A model generated the notes under the pieces. It had not been told where the DNA came from. It ran no database searches and worked only from the letters and a program-made list of their open reading frames with translations. This document shows, in pieces, positions 20,444 to 32,700 of a stretch of 64,000 nt of DNA. The position numbers were made by a program, and so were the translations under genes. Each line of letters begins with the position of its first letter. The first letter of the stretch is position 1. Source of the stretch: Hydractinia symbiolongicarpus (taxonomy: Eukaryota; Cnidaria; Hydrozoa; Anthoathecata; Hydractiniidae); contig NC_079883.1 of assembly GCF_029227915.1 (NCBI RefSeq), positions 14,074,001 to 14,138,000 of the forward strand, given 5' to 3'.

Positions 20444-22508
20444 GTAGATACTATAGCACCTACTAAGGAGGCCAGAATTAAATGCAACTCCCAGGAATGG
20501 TTTGATGGTGAGATTGCAGACAAGATTGCTACTAGAGATAAACTTTTTAAAAAGTTTAAGAAGTCAAAATTACAAATTGATTCTGACCTCTGGAATGAAG
20601 CGAAAAGTAATGTGCAAAATTTGATCAATAAAAAGAAAAAAGAATACTATAAAAACAAAATAACAGAAAACACAGGCAAGCCTAAGGAACTATGGAAGAC
20701 TCTAAAGTCTATGGGACTTGACAACTCAAAGAAGTCAGATCCGAACTACTGTCTAAAGGATGAGGATGCCTTACATTTTGATACAAAATCAAAACTAGAG
20801 ATATTTAAGAACTTTTTCTCTGGTCTAGCAGATGGGCTGCTTCAAAATCTTCCTAAGCCCTCAAATAGATTTGGGATAAATGCTGTCATCTCATATTACA
20901 AATCGCTAAACATTGGAAACAAGATATTCAATTTTCAGCAAGTCTTAGAAGAAGATGTGCTGAATTTGCTGAATGATACTAGTACAACAAAAGCACCAGG
21001 ACTTGATACTATATCTGGAATTTTCTTGAAGGATGGTGCTGATGTTCTCTGCAGACCAATAACTCAATTATGTAATCTTTCTATCTCACTGTCATCTTTT
21101 CCTAGTGAATGTAAGATAGCTAAACTTAAGCCACTATATAAGAAGGGATCAAGAACTGATCCAAAGAATTACTGCCCTATATCTTTGCTTCCTCTTTTTT
21201 CTTGAAAGAGTGGTCCATAACCAAACACAAGCTTTCTTAGACGAAAACAATATATTATTTAAATTTCAGTCTGGCTTTAGAAGCTGTCATTCAACAGATT
21301 TTTGTCTATTATATATACATGACAAAATTTCAAAAGGTTTTGATGCAGGCTTGCTGTCTGGTATGATCCTCATTGACCTACAAAAAGCTTTCGATACCAT
21401 CAACCACTCCATACTTTTGGAAAAATTAGGAACTCTTGGATTTTCAAATGAAGTAATTCTTTGGTTCAGGTCTTACCTTGCAAACAGAACATTTTGTGTG
21501 TCAATAGATAACTTATCATCTAATCCAGGTAAACTGGAATGTGGTGTTCCCCAAGGTTCTATCTTGGGTCCACTTCTGTTCTTACTTTATGTAAACGATA
21601 TGCCACAAGCTTTAGTACAATGTGATCTTTTTCTCTACGCAGATGATTCATGTCTCTTATTTCAACACAAAGACATAACTGAGATGGAAAATGCTCTTAA
21701 TACAGACTTCAGTAATTTATGTGATTGGTTTGTGGACAACAAACTCAGCATACACTTTGGTGAAGATAAAACTAAGTCTATTCTTTTTGCCTCCAGGGGA
21801 AAAATTAAGAAAGCAGAAAAACTTAATATTTCCTACAATGGAGTAGAAATCAAGCAGCATACGAAAGTTAAATATCTTGGTTGCATCTTTGACCAATCAC
21901 TGTCTGGTGAGTCAATGGCCTTACATGTGATTAACAAAATTAATGGCAAAATTAAATTTCTTTATCGTCAAAGCTCATTTTTGAACAAGGATCTGCGACG
22001 ACTTCTTTGTAACTCTTTAATTCAACCACATTTCGACTATGCCAGTACTGTGTGGTATCCAAACCTGACAAAAGTTTTAAAAAAGAAGCTCCAGGTTGCT
22101 CAAAACAAATGTGTTCGCTTCTGTTTACAAAAAAGTAGCAGATCACATGTAGGTGCTACGGATTTTAAGGAAATAAATTGGCTATCAGTTGGCGAAAGGT
22201 TTAAAGTATGCGTAAACAATCATGCATATAAATTTTTTCAGAAAAAATGTCCTCTGTACATGTCTGATGTATTTATTCCATCAAGTCATAGAAGAGCTTC
22301 GACTCGTTCATCATTCCAGAGGCTTGAACAATCTTGTGTAAAAACACCCCAAGGTCAACAGTGTCTTTCCTACCTTGGACCCTCCTTATGGAATACTCTT
22401 CCTGAGGGTCTTAAAAGATCTAGTACTACAAACAGTTTTAAACACAACCTAAAAAAGCACTATTTTGATGTTATAACGAGAAGGGACTCAGATGATTTTG
22501 TGAATTAA
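20444..22508 (+). pseudogene. LINE-A reverse transcriptase, C-terminal part of ORF2
   Basis: It continues the frame broken at 11907: VDTIAPTKEARIKCNSQEWFD, then an RT domain starting KAPGLDTISG. A frameshift at ~21200 in a T run (SLLPLFS / ERVVHNQTQAF) separates 20423-21205 from 21210-22508. Downstream are FRSCHSTDFCLL, LIDLQKAFDTINHSILL, GVPQGSILGPLLFLLYVND and the active-site YADDS, then a C-terminal domain ending SLWNTLPEGLKRSSTTNSFKHNLKKHYF. The motifs place it in the CR1/L2/jockey group of non-LTR elements. The 3' UTR runs to a CTTA microsatellite tail at 22783. Confidence 0.85.
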
Positions 22509-22782
22509 ATTCATATGATCTTTTGATAATCCTTTCGTTTTCGTTTTGCTTATCTTTTTTTCTATAAGGGTAGAAATGGACCACAATGGAAATCTCGCCT
22601 TGGCTTGTTTTGTGTTATCCAGCCATCAAACATATCAACACTCAGGAAAATTGCATTTAATTTTTTTTATATTTTTTATGATACATTTTAATATTATATA
22701 TAGTTTATTATTTTATTTATTTGTTTTCAATTTCTTTTTCTCTGTAAATATTTTTAACGATTTTATAATGATGGCAAATATA

Positions 22783-22805
22783 ACTTACTTACTTACTTAC
22801 TTACC
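22783..22805 (+). repeat. (ACTT)n tail of LINE-A
   Basis: Five ACTT units at the end of the LINE 3' UTR, directly before Ngaro-A sequence resumes. CR1/L2-group LINEs often end in a short microsatellite rather than poly(A). Confidence 0.65.
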
Positions 22806-23457
22806 TCGGGATGCCTTTAAATTCTCAACTATAAAAGTCTATTTGTCTGGCATACAATATCATAGCAAGATGCAAGGCTATAAAGAAAACATATCTTCAA
22901 TGGCTTAATTATTTAACGTCATGCGAGGTATCCGCAGATGCCATCCACATTCCCGTACTACGAGATTGCCTATTACACCCGCCTATTACATCTGCATGAA
23001 ATGTTAAAATTTATTCGTGAATTTACTTGTCATGACAAAGCATTATGGTCTGCTCTCATCCTTGTTGCGTTTTTTGGGTTTTTACGTGTATCCGAATTTG
23101 TTACACCATCAAAAAATATTTATGATCCTAAAATTCACCTGTCACCTTCAGACATTGAATCGTAAAGCTAACCATCAAGGCATTCAAAACAGATCCATCT
23201 AGGAAAGGTGTCACAATTCGTCTTGCAATGATTGAACACAAATTTTGCCCAGTAAAAGCTTTAAGAAATTACCTGATATTTCAGGGGGCTAAGGCTGATC
23301 CGTTGTTCGTTTTATCAAATGGGGATTTTATCCCCCAGAAGTACGTCTCAGCATTTTTGTTTGTTAGTCTAAATGATAGTTTGCATTTAAATACCCATAG
23401 TTTCCGTATTGGTGGGGCCTCTACAGCAGCTTCTATGGCCCATTTTATGGCCCATTA
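22806..23457 (+). pseudogene. Ngaro-A tyrosine recombinase, C-terminal half
   Basis: It resumes the gene broken at 9816: RDAFKFSTIKVYLSGIQYHSK. Several frames then give HEMLKFIREFTCHDKALWSALILVAFFGFLRVSEF (catalytic Arg), KIHLSPSD, CPVKALRNYLIFQGAKADPLFVLS and LNTHSFRIGGASTAAS (H-x2-R box). It stops before the region of the Tyr nucleophile. At least three frameshifts or stops are present. The order and lack of overlap with 9574-9822 support one gene split by insertion rather than two copies. Confidence 0.8.
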
Positions 23458-23569
23458 AATATTTGCTATTTTTGGGCCTTTTTGGGCCATTTTTAAGGAA
23501 TTTCTGGGTTCCATGTTTGAAATTATATAAATTATAAAATTAGTTAGCAGTCACTTTGATTTCATATGG

Positions 23570-24365
23570 ATTCTGTTGTAGTCCATAAGTACTATGGATC
23601 GTGTACCAGTTTTGCAGAATTTTTTTCACATTTGCTAAAAATTATAGCTCAAAACCACCTCTCGGACCTTTTTTCCTAAAAATTGACCAATTTTCCCTGC
23701 TTTTGAGGCCCAAATTTGGTTACACCTTATACAGCAATGTGGGAATCTGAATGGCATTGGGTAAAGTGCTTACTTTTGTACAAAGAAAACATTAAACTAA
23801 GCATTGAAATCGTATGTGGTTTCCATCAATGACCTTCAAACTTCCGAAAAAACAGTTTAGGTAACTAGTTCCAGTCCTTTTTTCCAGAATGGGCAACATT
23901 TTCAAACTACACAATATTTGAAAATGTTTAATCCAAGGTGAGTACTTCACAAAAAAAGAAAAAAATCCATGTGATCTAGTCATGCCAGCTAGATATCATT
24001 GCTCAAAACAACCTTAAAATTACAAAAAAATGTTACGAAAATGTCATAATTTTGGCATATAGAGCCTTACAAGAAATGCCATATCTTTATTTATAGTTGT
24101 TACTAGGAAATGTGTAGCCCCTCTTTTTTTGCAGAAAGAAAAAACCATCGTATATAAAGGTAGGATAAAGGCTATTGCTCAAAACTACCCTAAGTTTACA
24201 AATGAATTGTTACAGACAAACTCTAATTTTTCCTTCCAGAGCTTCAAAAGAAAGGTTGTATTTTTATTCATAGATGTTGACAAGAAGTGTGTAACCTAAA
24301 TAGAAAGAACTTTTTGCATTTAATGATCTATACCTAGGCTATAGGCTATTGCTTGAAAGAACTTC
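23570..24365. repeat. Degenerate ~175-bp tandem repeat
   Basis: The phrase GCTCAAAACNACCT recurs at 23647, 24001 and 24176, with weaker matches near 23822 and 24350, i.e. steps of about 175 bp. Other shared bits are TTCCAGA and AAATGTGTAGCC / AGTGTGTAACC. The copies are strongly diverged. Confidence 0.55.
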
Positions 24366-24700
24366 TGCTGAGGAAATATAGGATGCTTCGAAATCAAACA
24401 ATTAATAACAAGGATTTAGCAGTAAAAGATTTAGATCATAAAGCTTGGAGAACAATTAAATTACCTATTTTAGAAAAAAGTATTTTGAAGTATCTGCGAA
24501 GCCATTGCATTGTTGATAATGTGAAATCATTGCATTGGTGATAATAATAATAGAATGTCTAATAGAATGCAAATAGAATTTACAGAAAAAAGATGTGCAT
24601 GTGTTTTAATGGATAGTATAATTGAATGTATGTATAATTAGAAGCTTTATGCAATTGTGATACATTATATAGAAGTTTAATAGCATCAACCCAAGATATT

Positions 24701-26079
24701 ATGAAGTTATTTGATTGCACTAAATACCAGGTCGATACTGCTAGAAGGTGGAAATCTTCAAGTGCTTCATTGTTATTACCAATGCATCAGGTCCACAAAC
24801 GACTTAAGCTTGATAATAATAAGTGTGAACACTTCCTTGAATTCATCTTCAATAGTGGCTTGTTGCAAGATGTAGCATATGGTGTATCACATATCAAGTT
24901 TGATAGTGGGATTGTTCAAAAAGTTGCCAATGCAGTTTTGACAACAAAGTATAGCCATGCTGTTACTTTGTATCTAATGCACTGCAAAACTATTGGATAC
25001 CATAGCTTGTCAGAAAGTTCGTTATGGAGAATACTAAAAGCAGTTAAACCTTCTAAAAAAAAAGTTTAGGTAAGTTAATTCACTTAGATAATAAAAAAGG
25101 ATGCAATTGTATCAAAGATGAGCATGTAAAAACCAATTCTTTTTAGCTGGCTTAGATGACACAACAGCTGCTGGATTAAATGGTTTTTCTTGCCTTCAAA
25201 GTATTGCTGAAAAGTATCATAGGAAAGATTTGTCATCAAAGCTGGAACGTGGGAAAAGATATTTGAAAACCAAACTCCAACAACATGCAAGCAATCTTGA
25301 TAGCGACATATCAACACACAATCCACTGTTTGCATTGAGTGATGTGACAAATGAAAATTTACAGTCATCACCACTTATTAGTGATAACGTTTGTCATGAC
25401 TGTTGGGATCTGTGTTGTTGTTTGGATGAATTTAGGGAGTTAGCCAATATTCTTAATGTTGATCCTGGTATACTTTATGATATTCAAATATCTTCGTGTA
25501 AGATATTAGAATATATGAAACACCAAATCAGAGACAGTCAACAGAGGAAGGCAAAAGCTTGGTGCTTCGAGCAATTGACAGAACAAAAAGGATTTTGGTT
25601 AAAAGATTTTTGCCAAAAAATCCTGCCAATTAGACATAGGGAAGGCCAGAGAGAATATTTCGGGAAAAAAGGAATGAGTCTTCATGTTGATGTGTTCTTT
25701 TTCCTTGATGAGAGTGAAATGAAAAAACAAACTTATTTTACTGCTATATACCGCTGTGACCAGGGCCTCAGTGATGTAATCTCGATTGCTGATGTAGTAC
25801 TTGATGAGTTTAAACAGGATGCACCCAATGTCTCACAGTTATATGCAAATCTGATAATGCAGGCTGCTATCATTCAAATTGTTCTGCTGAAGGCCTTCAT
25901 CAGTTGTGTCAAGAGAAGGGGATCAAGCTGCTTCGATACGATTACAACGAACCTTCCTGTGGTAAAGATCAGTGTGATCGTGAAAGTGCTGCAGCAAAGT
26001 TAGTGATGAGAAGTTATGTAGATGCTGGAAACAATGTTTTGTCAGCGTCTGACATTCATGATGCATTGCACTATGGTTC

Positions 26080-26086
<7 letters not shown>
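24701..26086 (+). pseudogene. Uncharacterised transposase-like family member, broken
   Basis: Exon 1 (24701-25069) has LDNNKCEHFLEFIFNSGLLQDVAYG and SHAVTLYLMHCK. A 77-bp GT-AG intron (25070-25146) leads to GLDDTTAAGLNGFSCLQSI...KRYLKTKLQQH, VCHDCWDLCC, QREYFGKKGMSLHVDVFFF and QDAPNVSQLYA. A frameshift near 25848 leads to SDNAGCYH...YDYNEPSCGKDQCDRESAAAK...SDIHDALHYG. A one-base loss in the A9 run before the intron is also inferred. It resembles a multi-copy family often predicted in coral and sponge genomes with no known function. HVDV, SDNAG and DRES are spaced as an RNase H-like acid triad might be, which is my inference. The gene ends in a GATA microsatellite. Confidence 0.55.

Positions 26087-26113
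<27 letters not shown>
26080..26113. repeat. (GATA)n microsatellite
   Basis: Eight GATA units directly at the end of the preceding broken gene. Confidence 0.95.
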
Positions 26114-26115
<2 letters not shown>

Positions 26116-26280
26116 GTTCATATTTTACATGGCTAGCCTCACAAATATCGAGGGATATACCCTGTCTATTATTTCCAGGAGGGGCCATGGCTTAGATGGG
26201 GGAGTCCTAGAGTATTTAATGCTCATTTTGAGCTACGCAGACCCAATTAGGGCCCTTGCTCTACTAGACAACTCCTGGAA

Positions 26281-26368
26281 ACATCCAACGGCCCACACAG
26301 TGTGCCATCTCCCCAATTTCCCTCACATGGCTTGGGGGGGGGGGGGCTATGGTAACATTCACTCGCCC
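26281..26368. mobile_element. SINE-like repeat, copy 1
   Basis: It shares ACATCCAACG.CCCACACAGT and CTCCCCAATTTCCCTCACAT and GGCTATGGTAACATTCACTC with 46602-46689. Here a G13 run (26334-26346) interrupts it. No promoter boxes are obvious in this copy; the other copy has a B-box-like motif on the minus strand. Confidence 0.6.
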
Positions 26369-27811
26369 ATGTTGGTCTCCTGCACAGAGTACGAGAGCTA
26401 TAAGCACTAATCTACGGCGCCACGCTACTAATTAAGTTGACATCTATATTAATCTGTACAGTTTAATTAAGAGGATTTCCCTGACTGGTGGTCCTCCTGT
26501 CATGATGTCACGCAAATATTGAATTTTGTACACATTTGTAGCTTGTCTATGTACCTCCACATATTGGTAAATGCCTAGCTGACTTTTTACCTATCCTCTA
26601 TTGCACATAACCAAAAACAAACTGAAAATTAGTTTAGAAGAAGAATACAAACCCTTCGCTCCATTCTCGACCTCCATCGTGCTAAACCCACATGGTCCAA
26701 ATGCTAGCACGTACCCACATTGAGGTAAAATGCACCCGTGTCAAATTCTGTACGCTCGCAAATCCTTGAAACGAAACTTGGTTTCCGATAACCTAAATTT
26801 TGTTGCACAGTTCTTGTACAGCGAATATTTGAAACTAAGCTTAGAACTTACCTCCCGTAAAAAAACATATTCACTTCATACGAAAGAGCTTTGAAAGTTG
26901 TCTAGGAATCTTTTTACGTTTTGGTAAAATATTTATTGAGATATAGGCCTTGAAATTTAAGTTAATTATGCGGAATTATATGAGAAATAATTGCTAGTAT
27001 AAATAGTAGCAAGTGTAAATAAATATGTTCAAAATATGTAACTGGATAGGTAAAAACAAATATATCACCACATACTTTTTAAACCCTTAAGACAGCAACT
27101 CATTTATACATACATTAATCAGTATAATCAAAATTTCTAAGAACTGATGAAGATTTTTCAAAAAAATAAAACGATTTATAGACAAATTTTCAAGCTTGCC
27201 ACATGACCTTTGTGTTTTTGTTACCAATACTTCTTTTTATTTCTGTATACAATAGAAGACAACAAGTGATTTTGCTTCACACAATAAAAAATGCTCATAG
27301 CACTCGACATCGCAAAAAGATGCGACAATTTTTGATTTTTTTTTGTGTGAATTTCCTTAGGACCGTATTTACACGCAAGTGGGATGAAATATCTTATCCC
27401 GAGACGAAATGAAAAGTGTTGCCACGTGAGCCTCCTACTAGGATGGAATCAGCATCTTTCTATCTTTTAGCAGAAGTGTCAAAATCTTACGTGAAAAGGG
27501 CTTTTTTACAATTATTCCGATGATATAAAAATGCCCGTTTTTTTCTTCCTAAATTGGTCTAACAGTATCAATAGTAAGGCATACTCTGCAGGCAGCTGAG
27601 GTTGCAATAATTTTAACTTGGTAAGTGGGCCAGGTAAGCAATGTCGAAAAATAATTAGCATAATTTAACGTGCTCAAAATAATTTAAATGACGAAAAAGC
27701 AAAGCCCTTTAGGTTTTTGAAATTTCTTAACCTTTTTGTTAAAAGGGTGACAGATATGTGGAATTCAAGTTTTTGTAAATTCTTGACTGCGAATTCGACA
27801 GTTATAATATG
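26369..27811. other. Intergenic, no gene seen
   Basis: AT-rich sequence with only short, unconserved reading frames. Confidence 0.4.
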
Positions 27812-28323
27812 CACTTGAACTCGTGTAAATCGACAAATTATGCAAATCGACCAGATTCTTCGGTCCCCTGGTCGTGTTTTTCATCACGTAATTCGACTTT
27901 GGAAATTTTCTAAAATGGAATCATGAAATTCGAATGTTTGTTTACTTTTTTAAATTTTTGTTTCGAGTATTGGCGCAGCTGATGATACAAACAAGACAAA
28001 ATGACAACTAAAAGAAAGCACAATGAAGTTACTTTAAAAGTTAAATATGATGCGTTAAAAGAGCTGGAAAACAAAACAAATAATTGTATGAAAAGTTCAT
28101 TATTGTTGAAAAGATAGAAGTAGTGATTCTTACAAAACTAAAACAAAAAACTTGTACCCTTTCTTATAGCTAATGCACAATATTTCACCCTGCGCAAAGC
28201 ATCAATATTTTATCTTCTCAAAATTTGACAGAAAAAAAGGTTGAAGTCCTTTAATTCGACAACTCATATAATTCGACCAAATCGTGCGACCCCCTGAAGA
28301 GTCGAATTACATGAGTTCAACTG
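27812..28323 (+). mobile_element. Tigger/pogo deletion derivative (512 bp)
   Basis: The ends CACTTGAACTCGTGTAAATC and (reverse complement) CAGTTGAACTCATGTAATTC match, the pattern of Tigger-type TIRs. Inner repeats of AATTCGACC occur near both ends, and TA follows the right end. Inside, 28001 starts the transposase N-terminus MTTKRKHNEVTLKVKYDALKELENK, which is cut off after about 28 codons; the HTH and DDE domain are gone. It is a non-autonomous remnant. Confidence 0.8.
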
Positions 28324-28526
28324 TATGTGAAAATATCACTTTTAGCGCAATTTCGTTCGCTAAGAAAGTGCAACCGATATTTGTATTATCTTGTACCATT
28401 TTTTTAACAGTACAATTTTTAAATCACCTGAGGTTTGAGTAATTTTTGAGGAATGAAAATGTTTTAAGATAATATATAATAAACCTCTGAGTTGGTCGAG
28501 CCGTTATGATTTGAGTTTATTCACCA

Positions 28527-28656
28527 CTTCCCTTTCTCTCTCTTTCTCTCCCTGTTTCTCTCTTCCCCTTTCCCCTCCCTTCTTTCTTCCCCTATCCCTC
28601 ATCCTCCCCTCACTCCTCCATCCCCCGTTTTTTTCCTTCTTTTCCCCCTTTTTATA
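28527..28656 (+). repeat. 130-bp pyrimidine-rich tract
   Basis: Almost pure C/T on the plus strand (CTTTCTCTCTCTTTCTCTCC and similar), with only a handful of purines. It lies ~750 bp downstream of the synaptotagmin-like gene's last exon. Confidence 0.9.
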
Positions 28657-29406
28657 GATTATAAGAACGAAGTAATGAGTGTATAATTGCTAAAAAAACT
28701 ATTAACTGATCATTTTTTCGTTCCTTGCACTAGTATACGTGTATTTTCGTACAATAAAAAACTTTACCACCATCTATTTCTTTCAATTCTACAAAATATT
28801 CAACATCGTCATTCAATATCATCGGTAAATCTGATTATTTCCCTATTTTTCGGAAGAACAAATTTAGGCCGAAAAAGTGCAAAAAAGCTCGTATAGTCTT
28901 AGCTGAAATTTACACGTTGTTTTAAGGAAGGTGTATGTGATTTTGCAGAAACAAAAATAAAAAAAATAGAAAATAGAAAACATGGGAAACTGCAAAAGCT
29001 TCCTTTCACCAGAAAAAAAAACAGTTCTGAGGTTGTTCGTCAGCTTTGCTTCGCTTGTCAGCTGGTGCGTACAGAATAAAAACTACAACTAAATGTAATT
29101 TCTTTTAATACTATAACATATATACATCAATAAAATTTATTTGTTTACCTAATAACATAAAAATATATATAAACAAAAATGTTTATCTTTTCAAAACTGC
29201 TTTCTGTGGACGCGCGGAGCATGTGTGAAGTTTGTACATGGGTGGCCTAAATTGTACTACTCAAAACAAACTCGGTAGCCCTGGCAAAAGAAAATAAAGT
29301 TTAACAGCTTAAATATGTCGTCAAAGCTTCGATTCTCAGAGCTCAGTATGTATATTCATGTTTTAAAATTTATGTTTAAAATTTCCTAAAACCCGAAAAA
29401 ACATGT

Positions 29407-29747
29407 TCAAAAGTCGTAATCATCAAAACTTCTGTTCACTGCACTTAAGATGTGCCATTTTCGCACTTTTTTCCCTCGCCCTTCTAACATCTCTCTCCAA
29501 TGAATAAGTTCTTCTTCAGACGTGTTTTCACTACCAATGGAAAACCAACCAACTATTTCTTTTCGTCTCATTTTCTTTATGTTTACAATAGAAAACATAA
29601 GGCTTACGTTCGCCAAGTCAAATTCAATTATTTGAAAAACAAATGTTTCGTTATACTCAGGATCGAACATCGATCTGCGGATTGACGTTTTACTTTTCGC
29701 AAGTTGTTGACCGACTGAGTTGAACATCGAAACTTTGACATACGTGT
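29407..29747 (-). CDS. Syt14/16-like alternative last exon b
   Basis: Acceptor TTCTTCAG at 29748-29755, then (D)TYVKVSMFNSVGQQLAKSKTSIRRSM...EYNETFVFQIIEFDLANVSLMFSIVN...RRKEIVGWFSIG and HWREML. It encodes strands 3-8 of C2B plus the C-terminal helix and ends SFDDYDF. It is the closer of the two to vertebrate Syt14/16 (NSVGQ, SENTSEEE). It joins the upstream exon in phase 1, exactly like exon a. Confidence 0.85.
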
Positions 29748-32700
29748 CTGAAGAAAAAATAAGAAAACAGACTTAATTCTCAGCGAAGAAATAAAATTGT
29801 TAACATTACAGAAAAAATAATTTTCAGACGCGGCTTACTGTACCATTTTAAAAACAATGTTATCACGTGATATTTAATTGTAGTAGGTGAGTGATTAAAA
29901 TAAGTAAACAAAGAAAGCAAAAAATTCTTTTTTCCTTTTTTTGGCGGGAAAAACATTACTTTTGGTAAGTGCCGAACTGAAAAGTTTCTATTTAGGCACT
30001 GTTATATTTACATTGCTTGAAAGAATATAGTGCCGAACAAAAAAAGAGGAGGAGAGTTTTAATTTGACATCTGCTTCAAAATTTGACTTTTTTCATAAAA
30101 ACAATACATATATTTTGTAGACTCTGCAGCTAACAGTTGCAGTGTAAAAAAAGAATATTCAAATTATTTTGTCCAATTTCACTCATTATCCGTAAACACG
30201 GAAATGATGTAGGAAAATGAAAGAATTTGGAGTATTCATAAAAAACATGAATTATTTTTGGATAGATTTGATTCATCCTTTTTAATTTCATAGATTGTAA
30301 TACTTTATACACTGTTTTCTTGAAACAAAAGTTTTTATTATATCTTTGTTAGTGTGTAGATGTGAGTGGATGAAAATGTGTCGTTTTATGTTCTTTTTGA
30401 ACTATCATTTCTTCCCAGTGATCAATTTCATCTAAGCCTGTTGCTTCTTTGCCCATTGTAAACCAACCAACCACTTCTTTCTTTTTACGAGTTTTCGAAA
30501 TACAGATAACCGAGAAAACAAGCGTAACTTCACGCAAATCCGGTTCTGACATTTGAAAGACGAAACTTTCGTTATATTCTGGCGCAGTCATGTTACGTCG
30601 TATTGTTGTTTTACTTTTGGCCACCCTCTTTCCTCGCGAAGATAGTACTTCAATTTTAACATACGAATCTAGGTTAAAAGCATATACACATCTATGCTGT
30701 CTCAACAAAAATTAACCTACTTAAGTCAAAATTACCTCACCCAAACTTCATCGTTACCTTTAGCCTTGATATAAAGCTAATCACATATGACCCTTATTTA
30801 TCAACTGTATTTCTTTACAGGCTTGCAAACAAATTTACATCGCAGGAGTTTTCCACTTTGTTTCGAAAGATAACCAACAAGAGCAAGCCTTATCTTCGTT
30901 CCTAAAGATTTTTGCCTTTTTCAAATGAGATAAGACGTTGAAAATGTCAAAAATCCCTGGGGACGAGGGTGAGCAGACGTAACACAAAAACCCACAAACT
31001 ATAGAACGTAGTTAGTGTTGAGGCAACTCTGAAAAATTGAAGCTATTTTATACTATTGTCGTATTAGCGATTACAAATGGTGTAAACAAAGATTCGAGAG
31101 CAATAACCTGTGAAAGCTACTTCAAGTACATTATATTTCGACCAGCTGGTTCTCTATCAATTTTGTGGAAGGCTTTTCACCAACACCAATAAAAGACAGA
31201 TCGGCTTAGATGAACATGACCGGTTAACCTCCGAATAAAAGGGTCAACAAACGAAGGTTCCGTGATAAATTTGGGCAGACGTACAAATAAAGTTAAAATG
31301 AGCGTAGTGAGGGACAGAATAAATTACCTCAGAAGAAGTGATCTTTTTTTACAAGACATATTTTTCTCAAGGGCTTTTCAAGGTTTTTTTAAAAAAATCA
31401 AAGTTTATGTCGGGAATATGTCTATTTCAAATCAAGCACGTATTTGAAATGCGAGTAAAAATTAAAGAGTTAGCCGTTAATGAATTAAAAAGTATTTCTT
31501 TTCTTTTATAAAAGTTTCTTAAATTTAGGGCGGTCTCGCACTAAGTTGATTATAAACCGATTTGTTAAAAAAAACGTGTAATTAAACAATGTAATTTTCA
31601 ATTACCTGGCGCTCTCTGCATTTGAAGATAGCGTAAATTACTCGCTTTTAAAACTTCTACAGTCAATCTACCGGTAAGCGAGGCATAACACAGCGAGACC
31701 AGTAACTCTGGAGCACTACTGTGGGAAGTGAGTGACTGGTTTGAACCACCAAGCAAAGGAGAGCCAAAACTTGCAACGCTTGTACTGTCGGATAAATCGA
31801 ACATTGAATCGGCGCTCTAGTGTGAATAAAATTTATTAGACGTAGTGCGAAATAATAAACAAGCTTAAAAGACTTGTTAGCTTATGAAAATATCCACGGG
31901 TTTGCCCTTCGTACATTCCCAAAGCATCTTTAGCAAAAAGTAGCAATTTTGGCCATCTTTTTGAACAGAATACGAGTGTAGTTACAAATATAGAAATTTT
32001 AGTAAGTAAATGAATGAATGAATGAATAAATGAATAAATAAATAAATGAATGAATAAATAAAAAATATAAATTTAGAACTTCTGTTTCAGTGACGAATAA
32101 TTTCTCTGGCACGTTTAATAATAGTACGGAGTTTATTTTAACAAATTACCCTGCTTCGTGAGATGTGAGATAGAAATATTCCGATTAATTATTTATCCGA
32201 TATTTAAAAAAAAGGTTAGGAAAATTTGAAGAGATTACGAAAATCATATGGTTTTAGCAAGGTTTTGTAAAATTCCAGGATATTTCCTGATGAATTATGG
32301 AAATTTATAAAAATTGAGGACACGACACAACCCTGTTATAAAATACATTTAGTCTACAGTGTGGTCAAAATTGGGCGGTGAAAAATGACCTTAGAACTGA
32401 GTTATCATATCGAAACTATAGACTGATCTATATCTATATCGAAACTATAGACTGATGTAAACTGATATTGACTATCATATTTTACTATAAGTCTATACTA
32501 TAAGTTTTCAAATAAATCTCTGTTGGCTAATTCGAAAGTGCATCAGTGGGGCTTATTTAAAGGTGGTGGCTCCTTGAGGACTTATGGTATTTAGAGATAA
32601 TGTTTACCTACCGTTAAAGATCTAGGTAACAGAGGAAACCAAATTTTTCTCTCTTCTTCATCCCTGCCAATGGACAAATCTATATCTCTTAAATGCAAGA

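Noticed and set aside
9808-22812. ATCCCGAGG at 9808 and CCTCGGGAT at 22804 as TIRs of one 13-kb transposon
   Set aside because: The match is 9 bp and most of it can be explained by host recombinase sequence around the LINE-A insertion; the contents are clearly several unrelated elements.
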